From NCBI GenBank assembly GCA_030549775.1, contig CM060177.1:28081014-28145013 (forward strand): 64,000 nt of DNA, given 5' to 3'. Made by a program: the position numbers and the translations under genes. Every line of letters begins with the position of its first letter. Position 1 is the first letter of the stretch. This DNA comes from Tamarix chinensis (Eukaryota > Streptophyta > Magnoliopsida > Caryophyllales > Tamaricaceae). Below the pieces are notes generated by a model. It was given only the letters and a program-made list of their open reading frames with translations. It made no database searches and was not told the DNA's origin. Positions 11,770 through 23,565 of this stretch are shown here, piece by piece.

Positions 11770-12589
11770 GGGATATTAGCAATCGTAGAGTAAGGTACCA
11801 CTTTTCTAACCAATTGTGATCCTAATACCCATCTTTATGTATATAGGTAACATTTATGCACCTATCAAATCCTAATAATTTATTCCCTTTGTATACATTC
11901 ATACCCCTATTTCCCTTTTTATCAGCTTACATCAAAAAGAGAAAACAATAACAATAATAGATAAGAGAGATGTGACTATGAAAGAGTATAATGTTCTAGC
12001 ATCATATTTTTAATCGTAGTAATAGTGCTTATGCTTGAGTTTGATTAACTATTCTACTACCACTACTACTAAGCCTTAGGTACACCGTACATGGGGCCAC
12101 ACCTATATAAAACGCTACCTAATATTATATTTTGCTATTGTATGTGTAAGTTTACTGCATAAGAGCATATGCAATGAAAAAAAAAATGGATCCCAATCTC
12201 AAATTTGAGGTTGTGGATGTAGAAAAAAAAATTAGCCTCAAATTTTAAGTTACCTTAAAATTTTTGGATCTCCCTATACTAGAAATATATCCCAATATTA
12301 TGCGTGCCGCAGCAAAAGTTGTTGTTGCCCGGGTATGTGACGGCCATGCATTACTTGATGTGCGCACGTTTGGCTCACACGCCTAAGCAGTGGCAGCTTT
12401 TGCTATTGCACATGTACGATTAAGACTTATTTTTAATATTTTTAAAATATTTTTAGCCTAAATTTTACTATTAAAATATAATTAAAAAATATGAACATTA
12501 ATATTAATAGTAAAAAAAAAATTGGCTATAAATACATCATTTTTTTCCATATTTTTTTATCCTCTATTATACCTCTCTTTCTCATATTC

Positions 12590-12956
12590 ATTTCTCTACA
12601 TAATTAATCTTATTCATTTCTCTAGTTATTTTTATTTTATAAATTTCTCTTATGATATTTATTTATTAATTATTAATTTCTCTACCTATGTATATTTTTT
12701 TAATTCTCTAGTTATAATTTTTTTTATTAATTGCTCTACTTATATTTATTTTATTCATTTATCTTCAATATTTCTCAAGTTATATTTATTTGGTTAATTT
12801 TTCTAGTTATATTGATATTATTAATTTCTCTAGTTATATTTATTTTATTAGTTTCTCTACTTACTTTCATTTTATTAATTTCTATATTTATATTTATTTT
12901 ATTAATTTCTCTACTTATATTTATTTTATTAGTTTCTCTACTTATATTTTTTTTCA
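12590..12956. repeat. Leader minisatellite, about 30-bp unit (ORF1 copy 1)
   Basis: The motif TTAATTTCTCTACTTATATT, followed by TATTTTA, recurs with variation about ten times just before the ORF1 ATG at 12960. Open frames across it in two frames are side effects of the period. The block is repeated before ORF1 copy 2 at about 14995-15343. Confidence 0.7.
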
Positions 12957-12959
12957 AAA

Positions 12960-13735
12960 ATGGATTCTATTAAATTATATTTTTTTAATCTTTTGGATAA
13001 TCCAAGTGATTCAAATTCAAAAGAACTTCCAAATCAAAATATCCAAAATTCACAAAATTATTTGAATATAAATTCTCCACATGTCCAAAATTTGTTATAT
13101 CCACGAAATTTTAATTTTTCAAATATGCAATATTATCAAAATGATGTCAATTTCTAATTATTTCAACCTTCAAATACCACTGTTCCATTTGATCATAATT
13201 TTATAAATATTCAAAATTTTCCACAACACAATTTCAATTCTCCATTAATTGCATCTCTTAAGGATTCTAAATTTTCATAATTTTCCACACAAAATCAGTT
13301 CGAAAATGAGGCTTAGGTTGAATCTCCCAATGAGGTTGAAAGTTGAGCTTATAGTAAATGGACGGATAAAGAAGAAGAAATTCTCTTTATTGAATGATTA
13401 CATTTTTTGGAGGATTCGGTTTAAGGGAATGGGGAAAAAATGTAAGGAATTTTAGAAGAAAAAAAAATTATGGTATACTTTGAAGAATATCGTAGCGGAT
13501 GATTATAGCGAACTATGAAGACGATAATAAATTAATTTTCTTACATTAATAAAAATATTAATCGATTTATTGGTTGTTATAGTTATATTTGTCAACGTAA
13601 TCAAAGTGGCGTTAACGTAATATATGTAATTAGAGATGCACATAAAAAAAATATAAAATAAAGTATAATATCCTATTTAGTATTGAATATATATAAAAAC
13701 TTGTAAATAACTATCCAAAATAAATGGTTATGAAC
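12960..13735 (+). pseudogene. Harbinger ORF1 (SANT/Myb-like accessory protein), copy 1
   Basis: ORF1 of PIF/Harbinger elements encodes a Myb/SANT-like DNA-binding partner that works with the transposase. The frame starts MDSIKLYFFNLLDNPSDSNS and is Asn/Gln-rich (residues 1-65), which is usual for this protein. A stop follows, and further fragments appear: KWTDKEEEIL, the start of the SANT-like helix bundle (about 13358-13387), then YFEEYRS, NRFIGCYSYICQRNQSGVN (about 13558-13620), matching the family's FN.F.GCY..I...QSG block. It is lost after about 13735, just before the MITE at 13817. Several stops and frameshifts. Identification is from motif order. Confidence 0.7.
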
Positions 13736-13816
13736 GAGGTACAAATCTACACCATTGCATAAACGGCCAAACCCCTCCCGACGACGTTAGGCCGGCACTA
13801 TTATTTGGTTTGTGTA

Positions 13817-14351
13817 TAGGGATGGCAACGGGGCGGGTCGGGGACGGGGACCCCATCCCCATCCCCGAACCCGATAAGGAAAATAATCCCCGAACCCGAT
13901 CCGATCTCCGAAATTTTTTTATCGGGGATTCCCCGACCCGATCCCCGCAGGGATCAAGTCCTCATACCCGACCCGATCCCCGATCTATTTTTAATCCCCG
14001 ATTTATTCCCCATTCATAAAACCCGACCCGATCCCCGAAACCCGACTTTATACCCGATCCCCGATCTCATCCCCGATCCTCAAACTATTTTTTCATATTA
14101 TATTTTTAATTTATATTCTATAAAAAAATTATATATATTATATATATATAATTATATAAAAATATATATATATATAAATTCGGGGCGGGTTCGGGGACGG
14201 GACCCCAAACCCGTCCCCGCCCCGTCCCCGAAAAAATCCCGTTAAAAATCTCCGAATCCGAACCCGATCCCCGAATTCTCTCCCCGAACCCGAATCCGAA
14301 CAGAGAATCCCCGACGGGACCCCAAACCCGCGGAAAAAATTGCCATCCCTA
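13817..14351. mobile_element. hAT-type MITE with GC-rich CCCGAACCCGAT repeats (535 bp)
   Basis: Ends TAGGGATGGCAA and TTGCCATCCCTA are a perfect 12-bp terminal inverted repeat. The flanks TTTGTGTA (13809-13816) and TTCGTGTA (14352-14359) form an 8-bp target duplication with one mismatch, the size used by hAT transposons. Inside, short GC-rich words (CCCCGAACCCGATCC and variants) recur many times on the left arm. They are mirrored by GGGGCGGG/CCCCGCCCC inverted motifs on the right, around an AT-rich core near 14095-14180. This foldback-like structure codes for nothing; open frames across it are artefacts. The composition contrasts sharply with the host element. Confidence 0.8.
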
Positions 14352-14512
14352 TTCGTGTAAATGTTTAAAATCGTGTGATCAGCTGCCGCCATTTCACTTT
14401 TCGTCGACGTACAAACTTAGGCGTGGATCCGTCATGTGGATGGATGCAGCAGCGCGGAAAGAATAGCAGTTATTTACCGAAATTTCGTTCCTTCCGTACG
14501 CAGTATTTATCC

Positions 14513-14515
<3 letters not shown>

Positions 14516-14556
<41 letters not shown>
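14516..14556. repeat. (TA)n microsatellite followed by a T-run
   Basis: About 20 TA units, followed by a run of T at 14557-14576. Likely polymorphic. Frames reading Tyr-Ile repeats across it are not genes. Confidence 0.9.
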
Positions 14557-14561
<5 letters not shown>

Positions 14562-14610
14562 TTTTTTTTTTTTTTTCATCTCAATTTTCCGTTTCGAGAA
14601 ACCAAACACA

Positions 14611-14655
14611 ATGTGAAGAACCATATAAAATAGATGGTAATAAATTAGGGTGCAA
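14611..14655 (+). repeat. Stray copy of the ORF1 tail segment
   Basis: About 43 bp (GTGAAGAACCATA, then TAGATGGTAATAAATTAGGG) nearly repeats the end of ORF1 copy 2 at about 16073-16112. Here it stands immediately before the duplicated promoter region of copy 2. It marks the duplication junction of the two ORF1 copies. Confidence 0.6.
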
Positions 14656-15343
14656 ATTATTTTGGATCTTCTTATGTTAAAAATCTGTTCCAACATTACG
14701 GATGCCGCAACAAAAGCTATCGCTGCCCAGACATATGACCGCCATGCACCACTCTAACGCACACACATTTGGCTCACATGTCCCGGCTGCGGCAGCTTTT
14801 GCTGCTGTATGCGTACATTGAGACTTATTTTTGATATTTTTTTATATAATTTTAGTTTAAATTTTATTGTTAGAATATAATTTTTTTTAATATATCTAAA
14901 AAAAGTATAACTGTTAATAATAATAGTAAAAAAAATTGGCTATAAATATATTATTTTTTTCCATATTTTCATATCATATATTCTACCTCTCTTTCTCATA
15001 TTCATTTGTCTACATAATTAATCTTATTCATTTCTCGAATTATTTTTATTTTATAAATTTCTCCTGTCATATTTATTTTATTAATTATTAATTTCTCTAC
15101 TTATATTATTTTTTTATTTTTCTATTTATAATTTTTTTATTAATTTCTCTACTTATATTTATTTTATTCATTTATCTTCAATATTTCTCAAGTTATATTT
15201 ATTTGGTTAATTTTTCTAGTTATATTGATATTATTAATTTCTCTAGTTATATTTATTTTATTAGTTTCTCTACTTACTTTCATTTTATTAATTTCTATAC
15301 TTATATTTATTTTATTAATATCTCTACTTATATTTTTTTTTAA

Positions 15344-16122
15344 ATGGATTCTATTAATTTTTTTTTTTTTGAATCTTTGGGATAATCCAAGTGATTCAAA
15401 TTCAAAAGAACTTCCAAAATAAAATATCCAAAATTACAAAATTATCTGAATATAAATTCTTCAAATGTCTAAAATTTGCAATATCCATGAAATTTTAATT
15501 TTTCAAGTATACAATATTATCAAAATGATGCCAATTTCTAATTATTTCAACCTCCAAACACCAGTGTTCCATTTGATCATAATTTTTCAAATATTCAAAA
15601 GTTCCCACAACACGATTTTAATTTTCCATTAGTCGCATCTCTTGAGGATTCTGAATTTTCAAAAAATTTCATACAAAATCAGTTCAAAAATGAGGTTGAG
15701 TTGAATCTCCCAATGAGTTTGAAAGTTTAGCTTATAATAAATGGACGGATAAAGAAGAAGAAATTATCTTGAGAGGATGGATACATTTTTTCAAAGGATT
15801 CAGTTTGAGGGAATAGGAAAAAATGCAAGGATTTTTTTAGAAAAAAAAAATTATGGCATACTTTGAAGAATATTATGGCATAGGACCAGAGAGAACTATG
15901 AAGACGGTAATGACTCAATTTTCTTACGTTAATAAAAAATGTTAATTGATATATTGGTTGTTATAGTCATATTGGTCAACGTAATCAAAGTGGCATTAGC
16001 GAAATATATGTAATTAAAGATGCGCATAAAAACCACAGAACGAGGTATAGTAGTGAACATGTATGGAAACTTGTGAAGAACCATACAAAGTAGATGGTAA
16101 TAAATTAGGGCACAATTGGGCA
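15344..16122 (+). pseudogene. Harbinger ORF1, copy 2 (5' part, cut by solo LTR)
   Basis: A second, diverged copy of the 12.3-13.7 kb unit, with the same upstream sequence (14657-14900), the same leader minisatellite (about 14995-15343), the same MDSI start and Asn-rich region, and KWTDKEEEI (about 15740). It is followed by YFEEYYG-like and CYSHIGQRNQSGIS-like coding remnants, and by HVWKLVKNHTK at 16056-16090. At 16122 the frame is interrupted by a solo LTR and resumes at 23390. It carries several stops, so it makes no protein. The resemblance to copy 1 is high along its whole length, showing a duplication inside one element. Confidence 0.7.
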
Positions 16123-16828
16123 TGTAACATCACCAAAAATCACAGTTGAAAATTTTCATTAAATTAAAAACATACACAAGCACAAGGGGTGCTACCATCG
16201 TGATCAGCACAAGCCTGACCCCTGGCCAATCTCTCACCAACCACAAGGCTATGAAATAATCTCACAAGACATTAAACCAATTAGGATATAGAACTGTGGA
16301 AATCCAAAAGATTTATGAAGAGAAAATTAGAGTGTGTGATTAAAAGTCATTACAAAAAGGAAACAGTTACATAGTCAAAGCCCTCAAGGGGAGATAACAA
16401 TACACCAATAAGATAGGATAAAAGCTGGAAAAAGAAGAGTTCAGAGTACATCACTCTTGGATCCCATGCCAAGTCCCGTATATAAACAATCAGCCCCACT
16501 CTATGCCTCGAATGTGTCAGAGGTATCGAACATAGTGTCTCCTACCTGTACCAACTCAGAAGGGACCTCTACTCATGGAAATGAGTGGTACCCATGAAAT
16601 GGATGATCAGTATACTACGTAATGAGTAAGGCAACCATGCGGCTAAGGCCATACATGAAAGATAAGTAATACAAGCAAGTAACCATGTAGAAAAGCCATA
16701 CATGAAAGATAGTTAGTACATATAGTGATTCGAACTGATTTAACCAATTTATTAGATCTTTGGTCATTATTCCCATTCACACCATTCTCATTTTAAGTCT
16801 ATAGGAGTACAGGAACCCTAACATTATA

Positions 16829-17119
16829 GCCGGTAGACTAAAAAACACCCACGATAGAACATACTTGGCCACTATTATTAGCTAGTGGACCGGTCTTGCC
16901 CCGACTCTCATGGTGTTTTACTGTAAATAAATGGTATCTTTCCCAAGGCTTATCATCATTAGATTTGGTTTGTTGAGATCACAATCCTCCACTATTATAG
17001 CTGGTAGATCGGAAAACGCCCAAGGTAGAATGCACCTGGCCACTATTATTTGCCAGTGGAACGGTCCCAGGGTACAAGGCACCTGGCCACTATTATTCAT
17101 TGGTGGGCTGGTCTAGGCC
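16829..17119. repeat. Degenerate direct repeats, about 50-75-bp units
   Basis: The block GGCCACTATTATT with flanking ACCTGG... and ...AGTGG(A)CGGTC occurs at about 16868, 17039 and 17085. Longer similarity, including GGTAGA(C/T)... and AA(A/C)(A/G)CCCA, joins the first two. It lies within the long solo LTR. No function apparent. Confidence 0.6.
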
Positions 17120-20100
17120 CAACTCAACAATTTTTCTCTTTAAATGGTTAGTATATTATTTGTGTCTTATTCAATAAATATTTCCACCCTAGACATGCAT
17201 GCCCCCTTGGACTTTCCGCTTACACAACCCATATATTCCTATTCTCCTAAAAGGCTGGTCCCATATCTTGGGACTTCTACGCCTCTTAGTACATCCAAAT
17301 GTCCTTTCCCTCCTTTCCTTATTTACCATGAATACCCAACTCCTATGTGTGTGGGTTGAGGCCCACTTTCTCATATCTCTGAGTTAACTCACTATCGCCC
17401 TCTAAGATTTTCCTTGGAAAACCCTAATCTTGCCTATATGGCCCAACCTCCCTCTCTCATACAACCTATGCTTTCTTTACCCCCAACTCATCACCTCACT
17501 TGATCCGTCCCCAAACATCCCAATTTACTTCCCATTTTTCACGTATAGCCACGAAGCCCTAGTTGGCCACCCTAAACCCTAGCATCTCTCTTTTCTCATA
17601 TGTTGTCTCTCCATCACTCTCACTTATTATTCCCTCTTCCACATGACACATATTCACCCCCATATAACCTCCTTCCACTCTCACTCTATACTCCAATCCT
17701 TCCTATTATTTCTCCCTTCCACAATCTCCCCCACTTAGGGGTTTTCTTCCAAACCCTAGCCAAGTCCCCCATGCACCCTTATACCAACCTACATACTATT
17801 TTTCACCTATAGACTCCAATCACCCCAACAACTCTTCCCTTACCTTACTTAACCCTTAAGTTAACTTTTCCCATGTAAGGATCATCCCCATGCAAACACT
17901 ATCCACCTTATGAAAGCTCTATACTCCCCAAGCAAGATTTATTTCACCCTCTTATTTTATTCATATTATCTTTTTATTTGTCCACCCATAAGTCATGAGA
18001 TACTCAAGTCATTCCTACTTCCCTCTAGCCAACTCACTTCCTCTACCCCCCTCATCTTCTTACCACCCCAACATATCGTTTAAAGCCACCTAGCATGCAT
18101 GTCATAAAGGGTCATATTACATAAGCACCATAAAGTACAAGGTACATTATCATATTACACATGCCATAAAGAGAACACGTACAACTTACCTTAGCTCCAA
18201 GCTTAGCAAGCTGTGTTACAACTACATAGTTCATAACCACATCCATGTACTTAAATATAATACATAGCAAATATATCATCACACATAGCATATAATAAAA
18301 ATATTTGGCCTTAACCACATCCTTACCTAAAACGACACCAGGCTTGGAGCACGCTCCTATGCCTCCTTAGGGGTCGGACTTTATTCACCTATTGGGAACA
18401 CTAGGGTTAACTTCCCTCTTATTAATTTTATTATCTCCTACTTACCTCTATTATGAACTAGTATTAGTGATGATGATGATGATGATATAAATTTTATAGT
18501 AAAAATAAGGGTATTATCCTTAAATGGTTAACCATATTATTATTAGCCAAAATAGGGTTAGATGGCCATAATAATCATGGTAGAATATCAGTAACAACAT
18601 TAGTAATAATAATGATAATAACTTTAATAATAATAATAATAATAATAAAGTTAGAATAATAATTATGCCAAATAAATTATACTTAAGGGTTAGGGCACAA
18701 CCTAGTGAGGGTGGCAAGCTAGGTGGCGGCGGTAGTGGTGGAAGTAGTGGTTTTGGGGTAGGTGGGTCTTTTAGGGCTGGAAGAGAGAGAGAGAGAGAAA
18801 TGGCATTTGTGTGGTGGTGGAATCTCTAGGCTAAGAGGGTTGCAGTGGTGGTGGTGGTGGTACAACAAGGTGGCTGCACAGGTGGTGGTGGTTATAGTGG
18901 CTGAGGGTGGTGGAGAAGGAGGGAGGAGGAAGGAGAGGGAGAAAGGGAGAAGAAAAGGTAGAGGAAGGTAGAGGAGGGTCTGTTGGTTTGATTAGGTGGT
19001 AGGGGAGGTGGTGATTGTGGTGGAAGAGGCGGCGCAGGTGGCGAGAGGGGTTATGATGAGGTGTAAAGGGTAACTCGAGCTGCCTACTTTACACAATTGG
19101 GTTGGGTTGTGTAGGGGTTTTAAGGTTGGTGAGTGTATTCGTTTGATGGAGGGAAATGTAGGGAAAGGAGTGGATGGTGTTTCGAGTGGCAGCATTGCAT
19201 GGCGGCGGCTAGGATGGTGTCTAAAGTGGTGGCGACAAAGATGGCTGGGATTTCTGGACAAAGAAAAGGAGAGAAAATAGGGGGTTGGTATGAGGTATTT
19301 ATAGGCTAAGGAAGGGAGAAGAAGACAAAGGAGGAAGAGGAAAAGGGGCAGGCATGGCATGAGCTCCCCGGCCTGTGGTGGTAGGCTGGTTTGAGCCTAC
19401 GAATGGTAGGGGCGTAGGTTGCAAGTAGGGGAAAAAGGGAAGGGAATGGGAGCACGTGAAGGAGGCAGGTGCATGGGATTTGTCTCGAATTGGAAAGGAA
19501 AGGGACGAGGGAGAAAGAGGAGGAGTAGGTCGGGTGGTACGGTGGTAGGGGAAGGACGATGGCAGGTTGCACCTACGACCTGCATTGCAAGGACAGGGGA
19601 AGAGAGGAGGAAGAAGAAAGGAGTTAGGTCGGCCATGTAACACCCCCATTTTCAAAACCAAAAATTCATCAGAGAGTAAGCACGGAAGCTAAATACAATG
19701 AGGGCATCACCGCCACATCTAGTGTAAATAGGCACCATAGTCCCACTCACACTAGATACTAATGTTAAGTAGAATAAGAAAGCACACAAAACATATTTAT
19801 GAATTCAAACCAACCATACCGAAAATGTTCCTATGATTGAAACTATGAAAAGAGTTTGCTAAAATTAATATGATAAATAAAACTCTGAAAGTCACCACCA
19901 CTCTCAATATTCCCCGTCATGCATGCCATCAACACCTTAAGTAGATTCATACCCAACCTGCACTAGATCATCTGCTAACCATGTACATCATGGATCATCA
20001 CAGCCCTATTTAAAACATGTAACAAGTTATCTAGGGAAATAACTAAGTAACACGTAAATACGAAGAAATAATATTGTATGTTCACATTTATATAAGCATA

Positions 20101-21311
20101 TAAATCATAGATATACACTCGAATCACATAAGAAAACCACCCGATTCTTAATATTTATTTAGGTGATCATGACATCCAATTTTTAAGTGGGTAAACCAAC
20201 CAGGGGGTCACCTAGCAAATCAAAGTCCAAAGACCTAGCACCAACCACAGGAGGAATATAAATCGCACCTAGGCCATCCCAGTGAACATGGTGCAAAAGG
20301 GATAACAAAAGTCTAATGACCTACCACCTTGGTCATCCTATCCTTACGTGTGCACACCCCCTATTAGAGTCCATAGAAGCCTATAGATTAGATGAGGAGC
20401 CTTAATCAGACATAACTAGCAAAGAAATAAATATCCACAAGAGAAAAGAGGAAGGCTATTGCCGATCCCCAACTTCATGAGGCCAAACCTGAAGGACTCA
20501 AAGCTCACTTTATGTTTCACTTTAAGTTATGGTATTTTAATTAAGTAAAGTCACAAAATCCACCATATTAACTTCACTTTTCCACTTTTCATAATATGTA
20601 ACTTTCCTAAATTAAATAGAAATATACCCACTTTTAGTCACCACTCAATTCACCAGTTGGAATAGAACAGAATAAAATAATTATTCAACTAGCACTTCAA
20701 ATAAATAAATAAATGCCAAAATTTCTTAGGGTCCATTTACACGCTAACATAAATAACAAAACTTAATTTAGTCATATAAGATACGAGCCTTGTGATATAT
20801 TCATAATAAAGGAACACTTTTATAAAATCAGCTCTTTATAACCAACACTTCAAATAAATAACACAACTATAAAATTACAATATTTACATGAAATCCATCA
20901 AGAACCCATATTTATATTAAATTCATAATAAAAATAGAATATCATCCATGGGGCCTAGTTATATAAAATCATATATATTCACGTAAGGTCACATAGCCAG
21001 ATAAGACCATTATATTAACAAGTGCGTAATTAAAATATGTATGAATGCACATACACATATATATATCTACATATAAAGGTTGAAAGTAATGTTAACTTGA
21101 ATGCGATCTGCTCACAAATACTCACTAGTCGCTAGACCTATAGTTTACACTGATAATATTAACTCTAGACGAAATATATTAAGTAAACATATTATAAACG
21201 GCTTAGATCCAACTTATCAAAATTCTTACATTTACCAATATTTTAGTTTACCACCTAATGTTTATATATAAACCCCAACTCCTAAAATAATTATATAACT
21301 ATATGATTGCT

Positions 21312-21315
<4 letters not shown>

Positions 21316-21360
<45 letters not shown>

Positions 21361-21379
21361 TATATATATATATATATAT
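21316..21379. repeat. (TA)n microsatellite
   Basis: Two (TA)n runs separated by TATAATATTA. Simple sequence, likely length-variable. Confidence 0.9.
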
Positions 21380-21860
21380 GTAGACAAGTACTAACAACTA
21401 GTTTGATTAAATAAATTAATAAAATGACCCTATGTTAGAATTAATCTACTAGTAACATTAACTAAGTACAATACATAAATTTTTCATATAAACATTAATT
21501 TACCACTTAAGTTATACTAACTAATAATTGCCCACTCCATTGAAATAGTCATGGTATTAAGACCAATTTATAGATGGATAAGTCTACTAAGGATATCTTG
21601 ATTTAGATTTATCAAACCACCTAATCTATAACGTACTTTCATTAGTTTAATTTATTAATAAATATTAATCAACCTATAAAAAAAATTACAAAAAAAATTA
21701 ATATAGTCGCTCAAGGCTCAAGAAAACCTGAGTACTACCTAAGTAATATAGTCACGAGTGCATGCGGAGAAGGAAATACTTATGAATGCATGCGAAGAGT
21801 TGCATATCGTCAAGTAATATGCAAAAGCTTGAATAAAATATTCTCAATTGAACTACAACA

Positions 21861-22415
21861 CGTAATACCCCACCCACCATTCTCAAACTAATTAAATTGT
21901 AGTATTATTTTTATATTTGGAAGAATCAAGTCCTACTTCCAATTACCCTTCGATAAGACTAGATCAACAATGTTTCATTACTAGTGTAGAGTCATGAAAT
22001 ACCTGTAATATATCAGTTAGATTGGGTGAGGGTAGAGAGTTGATGAGAAATAGTGTGCCAAATGTTTCTTCTTGATCTCTGCTGCAAATCCTATCTTCCG
22101 TTGTTGGTGCGGCCGAATGGTGCATCCAAGGAAATAGGTAAGTATTTATAATGTTAGGGAGCCATCAGGGTTATAGAGTTAATTACCTTTTTTCCCAAGC
22201 TACTTTTTAATTTCTGACTCATACATAATTTTATTATACCCTACAATTAGTTAGTTAATAAAATTTACCGGTAGTAATATATTAGTAGGTAAATTAAATA
22301 TTATTGGATAAATCTATAACAATCCTATATTAGTCAAATCCCACCACGACCTATTACTACTACTACTACTACTACTATTATCATCATCATTGTATCAAAA
22401 TTACCGGGTATTACA
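21861..22415 (-). repeat. LTR of the TGTAATACCC family, reverse orientation
   Basis: On the minus strand it begins TGTAATACCCGGTAATTTTG and ends GGGGTATTACG, a terminal TG/C(A) pattern with the last base changed. It shares long blocks with the LTR fragment at 11067-11501 (GGGTTTTGACTAATATAAGG-like, GCCGGTAAATTTTATTAA). It has a TATAAATA-type promoter box at about 22147-22156 on the minus strand. No 5-bp flanking duplication is seen, and its right side meets the truncated inverted arm at 22416, so a rearrangement is likely. Confidence 0.55.
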
Positions 22416-23389
22416 TCTTATATAAATATGAACATACAATATTATTCATTTGTATTTACGTGTTACTTATTTGTTCCCTTAACTAACTTGTTACATATTT
22501 TAAATGGGGTTGTGATGATCCATGATGTACATAGTGAGCGGATGATCTAATATAAGTTGGGTATGAATCTACTCAAGGTGTTGATGGCATGCATGAAAGG
22601 GAATATTGAGAGTGGTGGTGACTTTCAGAGTTTTATTTATCATATTAATTTTAGCAGACTCTTTTCATAGTTTCAATTATAGGAACATTTTCGGTATGGT
22701 TGGTTTGAATTCATAAATATGTTTTGTGTGCTTTCTTATTCTACTTAACCTTAGTATCTAGTGTGAGTGGGACTATGGTGCCTATTTACACTAGATGTGG
22801 CGGTGATGCCCTCATTGTATTTAGCTTCCGTGCTTACTCTCCAATGAGTTTTTGGTTTTGAAAATGGGGGTGTTACAAGCCAATCAGGGGGAAAAGAAAA
22901 GAAAGAAAACTAGGCGAGTGAGGGGAGAAAGGGAAAGAAGAAGTACGGGTTGGGCTGCATGGGGGAGAGAAGAGAGGAGGGGGAAGTTGGGTCACACAAG
23001 TGAGGCCTAACCGAGGTAAGAAGAGGAGAAAAAGAAAAGGAGAAAAAGAAAGAAGAAAAAGGGAAAAGGGAAAAAAATAAAAAATAAAATAGGGTAGTTG
23101 GGGTGTTTAGGGTATTTTTTGGTATTTTTGAATATTAAAAATAATAAAAATAATAAAATAATAATTAAATTCCTTTTTATATTAATTTAGAAAATTTAGG
23201 TAAATCTTCCTAAATTTTATTTTAATTAGAAAATTACCCTAATATTCTCTAATTAAATTCTTTATTATTTCCCTCCTCTTTTTTGTCTTAATTACTCCCA
23301 TTATTTTATTAAAATAGTATATTTAATTAATCTCACAATAAATTTTTATTTTATCATAATTTTCTAAATTAGGGTTTTGGGGTATTATA

Positions 23390-23565
23390 GGACAAGCTTC
23401 TACATCAAATCGTACAAAGGTTTCAACTTCAAGTGTATATAATGATTCATCTACCCTTAATACTTCAGAGATGGTATTTCCATTGGATCGACCTATGGGG
23501 AAAAAAGCAACAAAGCGGAAAGCGAGGGGAAAAGCAAAGAAAAGTAGACAGGATGAAGGTTCAAA
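23390..23565 (+). pseudogene. Harbinger ORF1, 3' part after the LTR insertion
   Basis: The ORF1 reading of 16122 resumes as GQASTSNRTKVSTSS, then SEMVFPLDRPMGKKATKRKA and GKAKKSRQDEG. This is the Ser-rich, then basic RP.G.K..K tail typical of Harbinger ORF1 proteins (NAM-associated type). At about 23563 it runs without a stop into transposase sequence, so the end of ORF1 and the beginning of the transposase gene are both missing. Confidence 0.65.

Larger units (their letters stand above)
19636..22877. mobile_element. Inverted LTR composite (arms about 460 bp) nested in solo LTR
   Basis: The left end (TGTAACACCCCCATTTTC) and the right end (GAAAATGGGGGTGTTACA) are inverted copies. Similarity runs for about 460 bp inward (19636-20096 against 22416-22877) with scattered differences. 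Flanks GGCCA (19631-19635) and AGCCA (22878-22882) could be a 5-bp target duplication with one mismatch. The left arm continues for about 1.46 kb with the sequence found in the solo LTR at 53007-54500, so both arms are LTR starts of one family facing each other. Between them lie an unrelated LTR in reverse (21861-22415) and unassigned AT-rich DNA. The arrangement is not that of a normal LTR element. It may record two opposed insertions or a rearrangement. Confidence 0.55.
16123..23389 (+). mobile_element. Solo LTR inserted in Harbinger ORF1, itself interrupted
   Basis: Begins TGTAACATCACC and ends GGGGTATTATA (probably once TACA). The 5-bp flanks GGGCA (16118-16122) and GGACA (23390-23394) differ at one base, consistent with an LTR-retrotransposon target duplication. 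On either side the Harbinger ORF1 reading continues, which confirms an insertion. Removing the nested block at 19636-22877 leaves about 4.0 kb of LTR. A GC-rich, purine-biased part (18720-19620) and a TATA-like GGTATTTATAGG (about 19295) look like the U3/R boundary region. No second LTR or internal genes are present, so recombination has removed them. The superfamily cannot be settled without the internal region. Confidence 0.65.

Noticed and set aside
12522..13065. Overlapping hydrophobic frames (Ile/Phe/Tyr/Ser-rich) resembling membrane proteins
   Set aside because: They are readings of a 30-bp minisatellite in the Harbinger leader.
13810..14392. Frames over the GC-rich block (Pro/Arg-rich and Gly/Arg-rich)
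   Set aside because: They arise from the CCCGAACCCGAT array of a MITE on both strands.
18762..19661. Several overlapping frames on both strands in the GC-rich block
   Set aside because: Low-complexity readings of the purine-rich solo LTR; no conserved domain.
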